Source: Spirochaetales bacterium (GTDB lineage: Bacteria > Spirochaetota > Spirochaetia > DSM-27196 > SLST01). Taken from it: a stretch of DNA of 5,294 nucleotides. Of the stretch, positions 1-5,294 are shown one piece after another. The notes beneath the pieces are model-generated. The model was not told the DNA's origin and searched no databases. It saw only the letters and a list, made by a program, of their open reading frames with translations. The translations under genes were made by a program, and so were the position numbers. Position 1 is the stretch's first letter. Each line of letters begins with the position of its first letter. The stretch covers positions 1-5,294 of the forward strand of contig DAOWMR010000233.1 in NCBI GenBank assembly GCA_030642995.1, in the 5' to 3' direction.

Positions 1-80
1 ACTTCGGCGATATTGCGCCGTCCGACCACTGGCCCGTCCTTGCCGTCTACGAGATCGCGAAACAGGAGAACAATCCATGA
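1..80 (+). CDS. 3' end of an unidentified upstream gene (partial)
   Basis: An open frame enters from the left edge and reads FGDIAPSDHWPVLAVYEIAK followed by QENNP, with a TGA stop at 78-80. The stop shares bases with the ATG of the next gene (ATGA at 77-80), the usual sign of two genes in one operon with coupled translation. Good codon quality right up to the overlap, and a ribosome binding site for the next gene inside its last codons, support it as real. About 25 residues are too few to name the family. It is probably a partner of the amidotransferase-like protein, but its function cannot be read here. Confidence 0.6.
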   Translation, partial: FGDIAPSDHWPVLAVYEIAKQENNP

Positions 81-847
81 GCGACAAAATCCAGGTACTG
101 CTGGTCGGCGAGTCCTGGGTGACCAGCGCAACCCACTACAAAGGTTGGGACCAGTTTGGCAGCGTGACCTTTCATCTCGGGGCGGAGCCGTTCGTCGCGG
201 CGCTCCGGGAAAGCGTGTTCGACGTCACCTACATGCCGTCCCACGCCGCGGCCGAGCACTTCCCGCTGGAGCTCTCGGAGTTGCAACGGTATGCAGTCGT
301 GATGTTGAGCGACATCGGCGCCAACACCCTCTTGCTCCATCCCGATGTGTGGCTGCACGGCAAACCGGTAACCAATCGGCTGCGACTAATCCGCGACTAC
401 GTGCTGGCCGGCGGTGGGCTGATCATGGTCGGTGGGTATTACAGTTACCAGGGTATCAATGGCGGTGCACGCTATCGAGGCACCCCGGTTGAAAAGGTGC
501 TGCCGGTCACCATTCACCCGTACGACGATCGAATGGAGGTCCCGGAAGGGTTCACCGCCGAGTTAGTGAAGCCGGATCATCCGATCCTTGTCGGCATGAA
601 CGAGGAGTGGCCGTTGCTCCTGGGCGCTAACGAGGTCCAAGTGAAAACCGACGAGCAGGTTGAACTCCTTGCAAGGTTACCCGACGAGCAGGGGGGCCAC
701 CCGCTCCTGGTGACCGGCCGATATGGAAAGGGCAAGTCCCTTGCCTGGACCTCCGACATGGGCCCGCATTGGGTACCGCAACCGTTCATCGATTGGCCGG
801 GCTATGCCCGTCTGTGGATACAGGCGCTGACCTGGCTCAGCGATTAG
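77..847 (+). CDS. glutamine amidotransferase-like protein (GATase1_like, class I fold)
   Basis: This 256-residue cytoplasmic protein resembles the putative glutamine amidotransferase family (Pfam GATase1_like), which has the class I amidotransferase/ThuA-type fold. Visible features are an N-terminal beta strand with IQVLLVGESW (residues 5-14), a Rossmann-like strand with VVMLSDIGANT (74-84), LIMVGGYYSYQGINGG (115-130) where the nucleophile elbow should be, and a C-terminal GRYGKGKSLAWTSDMGPHW (214-232). The elbow has Tyr-Tyr-Ser rather than the Gly-x-Cys-x-Gly of active glutaminases, so glutamine hydrolysis is unlikely; family members commonly lack it. The start at 77 is supported by CAGGAG at 63-68, eight bases upstream, and by the ATGA overlap with the preceding gene, implying translational coupling. 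Length is normal for the family and the frame is intact. The substrate is unknown; relatives often sit in sugar uptake or sugar catabolism operons, which is only a weak guide here. Confidence 0.85.
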   Translation: MSDKIQVLLVGESWVTSATHYKGWDQFGSVTFHLGAEPFVAALRESVFDVTYMPSHAAAEHFPLELSELQRYAVVMLSDIGANTLLLHPDVWLHGKPVTNRLRLIRDYVLAGGGLIMVGGYYSYQGINGGARYRGTPVEKVLPVTIHPYDDRMEVPEGFTAELVKPDHPILVGMNEEWPLLLGANEVQVKTDEQVELLARLPDEQGGHPLLVTGRYGKGKSLAWTSDMGPHWVPQPFIDWPGYARLWIQALTWLSD

Positions 848-851
848 CGGC

Positions 852-868
852 CGCCGGCATCGCCGGCG
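852..868. terminator. GC-rich hairpin between convergent genes, possible bidirectional terminator
   Basis: CGCCGGC-ATC-GCCGGCG forms a 7-bp perfect stem with a 3-base loop. It lies in the 28-base gap between the stop of the amidotransferase-like gene (847) and the stop of the minus-strand gene (876), where a shared terminator would be expected. There is no T-tract on either side, so it is not a classical intrinsic terminator. Position is the main argument, and GC-rich palindromes arise easily in this base composition. Confidence 0.35.
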
Positions 869-875
869 CCGGCTA

Positions 876-1460
876 TCACGGCGTCGCCCGTCCGTCCTTC
901 TCGCCCACCATCTTCATGATTCGATCACGATATGTCCGGTCGCGTTCCGGAAGCTCAGGATTCACCTGCGCACCGATCTTCAGGAAATGAGGCAACCCGC
1001 GACCCATCTTCTTCCCGTCGGCAGTGTGCATATCCAGGGCGTAGTCGGGGATCACCGGCAGAGCTCCACCACGTTCGGAAGCCAGCTTCGCCCAGAGTGT
1101 CATTTCGTCACTGGAGCGGTCCTTCCGACACGATGAGAGATAGCGCACTGCGTGGACGGCGAAGAGCTCACGATCCGGCGCTCCCTCATTGAACGTTCGT
1201 AGCATCTGATAGAGGGAATTGATGAGAATTGGGGCATCCGGCTGCCCGAACCCAATATCCTCCACGGAGATGACCATCAAACGGTGCCACAGGTACTCTT
1301 CCAACTCAGGACTGGTCATAACCATCTCATGAGCGAGCAGCACCGCGTTTTCAGTATTCCCCCGACGGATTTCCTTCTGGATTGCTGAAATCACCTGGTC
1401 GGCGGGGAAGCCGTGATGGGTCTTGATCTCCGTCCAAGGGTCTGAATCGGTTTTTGGCAT
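876..1460 (-). CDS. stand-alone RarA/MgsA C-terminal-domain protein (no ATPase domain)
   Basis: This 194-residue protein matches the C-terminal part of RarA/MgsA, the replication-associated recombination AAA+ ATPase. Residues 22-75 hold the clearest match: a helix with SAIQKEIRRGNTENAVLLAH, then RLMVISVEDIGFGQPDAP, which corresponds to the 'ASEDVGNADP' segment of E. coli RarA. Residues 98-112 (LFAVHAVRYLSSCRK) fit the next helix, and 139-165 (DYALDMHTADGKKMGRG...) fit the late 'PVHLRNAPTKLMKEMGYG' region. There is no Walker A, Walker B or sensor motif anywhere, so it should not be called an ATPase. In RarA this part carries oligomerisation and fork-binding functions; what the domain does alone is not known to me. 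The ATG at 1460-1458 is preceded by a strong GAGGAG (plus-strand 1467-1472) with 6-base spacing. No signal peptide or membrane segment is seen. It is transcribed away from the large exported-protein gene and appears monocistronic. Confidence 0.8.
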   Translation of the reverse strand: MPKTDSDPWTEIKTHHGFPADQVISAIQKEIRRGNTENAVLLAHEMVMTSPELEEYLWHRLMVISVEDIGFGQPDAPILINSLYQMLRTFNEGAPDRELFAVHAVRYLSSCRKDRSSDEMTLWAKLASERGGALPVIPDYALDMHTADGKKMGRGLPHFLKIGAQVNPELPERDRTYRDRIMKMVGEKDGRATP

Positions 1461-1477
1461 GATGAGCTCCTCATCAT
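1459..1477 (-). promoter_or_regulatory. perfect inverted repeat over the start codon and ribosome binding site
   Basis: ATGATGAG-CTC-CTCATCAT is an 8-bp perfect inverted repeat with a 3-base centre. In the minus-strand mRNA it would fold so that the first two bases of the start codon (1460-1459) and half of the GAGGAG ribosome binding site are paired, with the other half in the loop. This could limit translation of the RarA-C-like gene, or the palindrome could be a protein-binding operator. The repeat is seen directly; the regulatory role is inferred. Confidence 0.45.
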
Positions 1478-1489
1478 TGAACGCACCCC

Positions 1490-1495
1490 ATCATA
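1490..1495 (-). promoter_or_regulatory. candidate -10 box for the RarA-C-like gene
   Basis: Read on the minus strand, these bases are TATGAT (5 of 6 to TATAAT), about 30 bases before the start codon. That would give a leader of roughly 23 bases, most of it within the inverted repeat at 1459-1477. No convincing -35 box is found 16-18 bases upstream, so the call is weak. Confidence 0.25.
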
Positions 1496-1550
1496 TACAC
1501 AACGCGATCATTACTCATGCCCGGTGTCGATTTCAGGCGCTCGTTGGAGC

Positions 1551-1580
1551 TTGCGGTATCTGACTCTCCGGGTCTACAAT
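1551..1580 (+). promoter_or_regulatory. candidate sigma-70-type promoter of the exported transglutaminase/TPR gene
   Basis: TTGCGG (1551-1556, 3 of 6 to TTGACA) and TACAAT (1575-1580, 5 of 6 to TATAAT) are separated by 18 bases. Transcription would begin near 1587, giving a leader of about 40 bases before the ATG at 1627. The in-frame ATG at 1579 overlaps this -10 box, which argues that it is not the true start. Confidence 0.5.
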
Positions 1581-1614
1581 GAATAGGCAACACCAGTGCA
1601 ATGCATCCGAAATC

Positions 1615-1620
1615 GGGGGT
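1615..1620 (+). promoter_or_regulatory. G-rich ribosome binding site that sets the start at 1627
   Basis: GGGGGT lies six bases before the ATG at 1627. It is only a fair Shine-Dalgarno sequence, but it is the best near any in-frame start. The choice is strengthened because translation from 1627 begins directly with a standard signal peptide, while the extra 16 residues from 1579 (MNRQHQCNASEIGGVI) would spoil its N-terminus. Confidence 0.5.
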
Positions 1621-1626
1621 GTGATC

Positions 1627-3813
1627 ATGTTTGAAAGTCGACGCGTGCGTTTGATCGGTCTGATGACGATCGCGGTATTGCTTCTCGGTGCAGGCGTGGC
1701 TGCAGCCCAGGAAGAGGATCTCAATATTCGGTACGCCTTTCCGTTATCGCTGGGGGCTGAGTACCAGATGCTCACGCCCTTTGGCGCCTACGCCGGCGGG
1801 TACAATGTCTTCGAGGCCGGGCTATCGGTGCGCGTGCCGATCCCGGGCGCGCCGACGTTTCAGCCGGTTGCTCGGCTCGGCATCATCCAATTCACCGGTA
1901 CTGAAGCAGACACCGAAACTGGTCCTGGCACCGAATCGTGGAGCCACACACACTACTACGGTGGGCTCGGGCTCGTCTGGGCAAATCGAATCGACAAGAC
2001 CTTTGAACTTGCACTGGAACTGATCGGCGGTCTTTCCGAGGCGGTCTTCCCGGACCTCGTTCCGGAGGCGGGGTCGGTCGGTAACCTGAACCTGTTTGCC
2101 GAGCTGGGTGGTCGGATCTCGCTGGATCCATCCTACAGCCTGTCAATCGACATTCATCCAAGCATCAAGTACATCCAATCAGTCGGTGTCCTGCAGGATT
2201 TCAACGGTCCGATATTCGGAATCGGGTTCGGCGTGAACTACCGATTTGGAGAAGACCCGGATGCTCCGGGACAGATTATCCGCAGCATCCGCTTCTCGGA
2301 CATCGTTTTCCCCGATGCCTTCGCGGCGATGCAGAGCTACTACGCTTCCAACCCTATCGGCAGCGTGGTGATAGAGAACACGGACAAGAACCCCATCGCT
2401 GATCTGCAGGTGTCGTTCGAGCAGAAAGGGTTCATGGAGGCGCCGACGCGGTGTGCGAGCATTGAAGAGCTCGGGCCCGACGAATCGATCACCGTGGACC
2501 TGCTTGCCTCGTACAATGCAAATGTGTTCACCACGGAGGGCACCACCCCGTTGGTGGGCGAGATCATCGCAACCTACACCTCGCAAGGCAAACCTGCCGA
2601 GCAGCGGTCCTCGGTCTCGTACGTGCTTCGAGACAAGACAAACATGACGTGGACGGACGACGCAAAGGTCGCGGCGTTCATCACCTATGAGGACAGTGCG
2701 CTGCGGAACTATGCGAGCTGGGTTCGCCAGGCGTGCAAGGAAGACACGATCGATGCCTTGAGCGGTTCGCTTCAGACGGCGATCCAGATCTACGAGGCGC
2801 TCGGTGAGCTTGGATGCCTCTACCAATCCGACCCGTCAAAGCCGGCGTTCGAAGAGGTCCAGGGAAATCCAATCATCATCGATTCGGTGAGCCTTCCGCG
2901 CGACACGCTGGCTCGAACCACCGGTGATTGCGACGATCTCACCGTTCTCTACTGCAGCCTGCTGGAATCGGTGGGAATCGACACAGGCTTCATCACGGTG
3001 CCCGGCCATATCTACGCCGCCTTCAACACGGGTGTCGCGGCGCGGGACTATCGCAAGGTGCACCCGGATCGCGGGATGACGCTGCCGATAGACGGTGAAC
3101 TGTGGGTACCCGTGGAGATAACGCTGATCGGCGAGCAGGGCTTCATGAATGCGTGGCGCCGGGGGATTGACGAATGGCTCGCACAGGATAACAACCCGGA
3201 AGGGCGAGAACTCTATCTCACCGCCGTGGCTCAGGAGACCTACTGGCCAGTTGGTCTTCAGCAAACCGATCTGGGGCTCCAGTACGGCAGCACCGATGCC
3301 ATCTCCGAGGCATTTCGCCGGCAACTCTCCCGGTTGACCTCCCTGGTTGTTGCCGACTACCGGGAGCGCGCCGAGAGCTCGGGGCGCAGGCAGGACTACA
3401 ATCGGCTCGGCATTGCCTATTCGACCTTTGAGCAGTTCGATGCTGCGGCGGGGGCGTTTGGGGAAGCTTTGCGAATCGATCCGGGGTACGACAGCGCGCG
3501 GGTGAACCTCGCCAATTTGCGATTCCTGGAGGGCGACTTCCGCCGGGCGCTGACGGACTATGAGAATGTCTACCGACGTTTGGAGACTGCCGGTGAGACC
3601 GATTCACCGCTCGCTGCGAAAGTTCTGCTCAATGTCTCACGCGCGCAGTACGAGCTCGAGCGATACGATGAAGCACGGGAATCGTATGCCCAGGCGGAGC
3701 AGATTGACGCGGCCGTCGTTGCGGACTTCGCCTTTCTCGGGACTATCACGGACACCGCCGGACGCGCGGCTGAGCAATCCGGGCCGGAGATCCTGTTCGT
3801 GGACGAGGACTAA
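1627..3813 (+). CDS. exported beta-barrel / transglutaminase-like / TPR protein
   Basis: This 728-residue protein has at least four parts. Residues 1-27 are a Sec signal peptide: basic ESRRVR, hydrophobic LIGLMTIAVLLLGAGV, and an AAA|Q cleavage site. Residues 31-207 contain about eight amphipathic beta strands ending in FGIGFGVNYRF, resembling a small outer-membrane barrel of OmpA type; barrel insertion is inferred. Residues 219-340 are beta-rich and perhaps Ig-like (SVVIENTDKNPIADLQVSFE). Residues about 345-520 are a helical lead-in and a transglutaminase-like core, with Cys435 in TTGDCDDLTVLYCSLL, His461 in VPGHIYAAF and Glu497 in LWVPVEIT. Residues 592-697 hold three TPR repeats (RLGIAYSTFEQFDAAAGAF; a second at about 625-658; LLNVSRAQYELERYDEARES). 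The layout suggests an outer-membrane anchor with periplasmic protease-like and protein-binding parts, though the enzyme activity and partners are unknown. The active-site acid is Glu instead of the usual Asp. The gene is intact, stands alone on its strand, and has its own promoter. Cysteine peptidase or amide-bond enzyme are both possible. Confidence 0.85.
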   Translation: MFESRRVRLIGLMTIAVLLLGAGVAAAQEEDLNIRYAFPLSLGAEYQMLTPFGAYAGGYNVFEAGLSVRVPIPGAPTFQPVARLGIIQFTGTEADTETGPGTESWSHTHYYGGLGLVWANRIDKTFELALELIGGLSEAVFPDLVPEAGSVGNLNLFAELGGRISLDPSYSLSIDIHPSIKYIQSVGVLQDFNGPIFGIGFGVNYRFGEDPDAPGQIIRSIRFSDIVFPDAFAAMQSYYASNPIGSVVIENTDKNPIADLQVSFEQKGFMEAPTRCASIEELGPDESITVDLLASYNANVFTTEGTTPLVGEIIATYTSQGKPAEQRSSVSYVLRDKTNMTWTDDAKVAAFITYEDSALRNYASWVRQACKEDTIDALSGSLQTAIQIYEALGELGCLYQSDPSKPAFEEVQGNPIIIDSVSLPRDTLARTTGDCDDLTVLYCSLLESVGIDTGFITVPGHIYAAFNTGVAARDYRKVHPDRGMTLPIDGELWVPVEITLIGEQGFMNAWRRGIDEWLAQDNNPEGRELYLTAVAQETYWPVGLQQTDLGLQYGSTDAISEAFRRQLSRLTSLVVADYRERAESSGRRQDYNRLGIAYSTFEQFDAAAGAFGEALRIDPGYDSARVNLANLRFLEGDFRRALTDYENVYRRLETAGETDSPLAAKVLLNVSRAQYELERYDEARESYAQAEQIDAAVVADFAFLGTITDTAGRAAEQSGPEILFVDED

Positions 3814-3833
3814 CGGGGACCAACGGTTAGCCG

Positions 3834-3862
3834 TAGCCACCAGCTCTCCCTCGGCCTATACT
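3834..3862 (+). promoter_or_regulatory. candidate promoter upstream of the GH31 remnant
   Basis: TAGCCA (3834-3839, 4 of 6 to TTGACA) and TATACT (3857-3862, 5 of 6 to TATAAT) have the ideal 17-base spacing. They lie in the gap after the exported-protein gene and point towards the broken GH31 gene. They may be the surviving promoter of that gene. Nothing else in the 3814-3944 gap could be identified: no clear terminator and no conserved coding sequence. Confidence 0.3.
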
Positions 3863-3944
3863 CGACTATTACTCACGTCCCCTCCGATTGGCAGTAACAC
3901 ATGAACGTCAGTTACAGAAAACTCGCAACATGGATACTGAAATA

Positions 3945-4743
3945 CCGGATTCGATATCTGCGGTTCAGAGACAAGAGCATGGATATGTCCGAACCGAATC
4001 TGGTGAATGGGCAATGCCGTTATCTGGGCTCGGAGCGCCTATGCGGGATCACAGCGCTACCCCGTTCATTGGTCGGGTGACAATTCATCGAACTTTTCCA
4101 ACATGCTTACCTCCCTGCGGGCCGGCCTCAGCCTGGGCCTGTGCGGATTTACCTTCTGGAGCCAGGACACCGGCGGTTTTGTGGGTATCCCCGACGACAA
4201 ACTCTACATCCGATGGACGGCGCTCTCGATATTGCAGTCGCATATGCGGTATCACGGCTGCGAGCCGAAGTTCAGAGAGCCGTGGAACTTCTCCACGGAG
4301 ACGCAGGATATCGTTCGGAAGTTTCTTGAGCTGCGATATCGGCTCATCCCGTACATATTCTCAGAATCGATGAAGGCCGCCGGCTCTATCTGCCCGATGG
4401 GGTTTGGTACAACTTCTGGGACCGCATAGCCACACAGGGGCCGAAATGGATAGACGAAGAATCTGCCCTCCATGAAATACCTCTCTATGTGAGAGCGGGA
4501 TGCTTCCTGCCGATGGGAGAGGTGCTGCAGTCGATTCCGGATGAGATGCCGAAAAAGCTCACGCTGCTCGCATTCCCCGACGGCCACAAACCCATCGAGT
4601 ACACGCTACAGGACGAGAAGGGTTCTATTCGATTTCATGGAGAATGGAAGAGTGATGATCTTCGGATCGAGACAACCTATCTTCCGGAAGACCGGGAGAG
4701 GCTGGAGGTTGTCGAGGTAGAGATCATTCAACAGGCGCGCTGA
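3945..4743 (+). pseudogene. broken GH31 glycosidase (alpha-xylosidase/alpha-glucosidase type)
   Basis: Family 31 glycoside hydrolases release alpha-linked xylose or glucose from oligosaccharides. Three pieces remain. Piece A (about 3945-4013) reads QRQEHGYVRTESGEWAM, resembling the segment about 110 residues before the acid/base region in YicI-type enzymes; this match is tentative. Piece B (4010 to about 4376, another frame) is unmistakable: ARSAYAGSQRYPVHWSGDN with the acid/base Asp, GFTFWSQDTGGF, and LELRYRLIPYIFSES. Piece C (about 4366-4743, third frame) continues with RRLYLPDGVWYNFW, IPLYVRAGCFLPMG and the C-terminal beta domains. Between A and B the nucleophile region (KTDFGE in relatives) is missing. 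Between B and C about 40-50 residues ('PMMRP...VAPV') are missing and the frame changes; reading straight through from B stops at 4429. Most of the N-terminal half is absent. About 260 residues are recognisable against roughly 770 in YicI. Its stop overlaps the convergent methyltransferase gene by 20 bases. It cannot encode a working enzyme. Confidence 0.85.
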
Positions 4744-5294
4744 ACGCTTCCACCACAGCAACCGCATTCTCCGTAGGTGTTCCAGGCTGAAGGGCTTTGG
4801 CGGGCGCCAGGATGTATCCGCCGCCCTTGCCCATTTCGCGACGCAGGTGACGTACCTCCGCCTGAATCTCCCCCGGGCTCCCAAACGAGATTGTGCTCTG
4901 ACTCCCCAGGCATCCCCAGAAAGTGATCTTATCTCCCCATTGCTTCTTGAGCTCATAGGGGTTCATTCCACTGGCTTCAGGCTGGACGCTCTCGAGAACA
5001 TCCAGACCTATGTCGATCACGTCGGGCATGATGTCCGCCACGCTGCCACAGCAGTGGCTGATGACGATCTTCCCCTGCGCGTGGGCGGCTTCGTAGATGC
5101 GCGCGTAGCGAGGCTTGAAGAAGCGCCGCCAGCGTTCCGGACCGATCATCACCCCTCTCTGGTCTCCCCAGTCATCACCAAACATGAACGCGTCGGCAGG
5201 GATATCTGCGCAAAGCTCCAGCTGTTCCAGATACAGATCGGTGAGACGGTCGAGAAGTTCGGCGAAGAACTCAGGTTCCGCCACACAATCCATG
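4724..5294 (-). CDS. uroporphyrinogen decarboxylase-family (URO-D/MtaA-like) methyltransferase, 5' part outside window
   Basis: The last 189 or so residues of a URO-D-fold protein are visible; the gene runs off the right edge, and the Met at 5293 is probably internal because the family usually has about 150 residues before this point. Recognisable parts, counted from that Met, are AFMFGDDWGDQRGVMIGP (35-52), the barrel segment KIVISHCCGSVADIMPDVID (75-94), FWGCLGSQSTISFGSP (125-140), and the C-terminal GGGYILAPAKALQPGTPTEN (157-176). His80-x-Cys82-Gly matches the zinc-binding HxCG of corrinoid methyltransferases such as MtaA. The later position that is Cys in MtaA (ILNPGCG) is APAKA here. A catabolic methyltransferase is more likely than haem synthesis, because haem-pathway HemE lacks HxCG; the substrate is unknown. 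The stop (4724-4726) lies inside the 3' end of the GH31 remnant on the other strand. Confidence 0.8.
   Translation of the reverse strand, partial: MDCVAEPEFFAELLDRLTDLYLEQLELCADIPADAFMFGDDWGDQRGVMIGPERWRRFFKPRYARIYEAAHAQGKIVISHCCGSVADIMPDVIDIGLDVLESVQPEASGMNPYELKKQWGDKITFWGCLGSQSTISFGSPGEIQAEVRHLRREMGKGGGYILAPAKALQPGTPTENAVAVVEAFSAPVE

Noticed and set aside
13..492. A 159-codon plus-strand frame across the start of the amidotransferase-like gene
   Set aside because: It is Arg-rich with no motif and is out of frame with the well-supported gene at 77-847.
1579..1626. An earlier in-frame ATG giving 16 extra residues on the exported protein
   Set aside because: The ATG overlaps the candidate -10 box TACAAT and has no ribosome binding site. 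The start at 1627 gives a clean signal peptide.
2179..2826. A 215-codon open frame on the minus strand inside the exported-protein gene
   Set aside because: It is antisense to a gene with a signal peptide, transglutaminase motifs and TPRs. Its translation is rich in Arg, Val and His with no recognisable domain, as expected from a GC-rich shadow frame.
3823..3834. ACGG-TTAG-CCGT as a terminator of the exported-protein gene
   Set aside because: The stem is only 4 bp, with no T-tract and no way to extend it.
3933..3992. A third-frame match 'TGFDICGSET' resembling the GH31 'WGSDTGG' motif
   Set aside because: It is preceded and followed by stops and would be in the wrong order relative to the HWSGD segment. 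Chance is more likely.
3901..4080. A 59-codon frame starting with MNVSYRKLATWILKYRIRYL, considered as a small protein or the GH31 N-terminus
   Set aside because: It lacks a ribosome binding site, runs across the GH31 remnant in the wrong frame, and has only a loose resemblance to GH31 N-termini.

Overview
The window carries bacterial chromosomal DNA with short intergenic gaps and a moderately high G+C content (not counted exactly). Gene content fits a free-living, sugar-using spirochaete of the Spirochaeta/Sediminispirochaeta type. That placement rests on remembered similarity: a secreted transglutaminase/TPR protein, a stand-alone RarA C-terminal-domain protein, a GH31 glycosidase and a uroporphyrinogen-decarboxylase-like methyltransferase. 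It is an inference, not something the sequence proves. No rRNA, tRNA, CRISPR array, insertion sequence or phage gene was seen.

Layout. Bases 1-80 hold the last codons of an upstream gene. Its stop overlaps the start (ATGA) of a complete glutamine-amidotransferase-like gene (77-847, +). This runs into a convergent gene (876-1460, -) for a small protein matching the C-terminal part of the RarA/MgsA AAA+ ATPase without the ATPase domain. A GC-rich hairpin lies between the two stops. From 1461 to 1626 is a divergent control region. It holds a perfect inverted repeat over the start site of the minus-strand gene and a good promoter for the plus-strand gene.

The largest gene (1627-3813, +) encodes an exported 728-residue protein. 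It has a signal peptide, about eight beta strands resembling a small outer-membrane barrel, a beta-rich linker, a transglutaminase-like domain with Cys-His-Glu, and three TPR repeats.

Bases 3945-4743 are a broken GH31 alpha-xylosidase/alpha-glucosidase gene. Pieces of the catalytic domain and the C-terminal beta domains remain in different frames, joined by deletions, and the catalytic nucleophile is gone. Its stop overlaps the end of a convergent URO-D-family methyltransferase gene (4724-5294, -), which is cut by the window edge.

The genes do not form one obvious pathway. The amidotransferase-like gene belongs to an operon that is mostly outside the window. The GH31 remnant and perhaps the methyltransferase point to carbohydrate or methylated-compound use. 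I found no clearly new multi-gene system. The most interesting items are the barrel-transglutaminase-TPR protein, the start-codon hairpin before the RarA-C-like gene, and the deletion-ridden GH31 gene.
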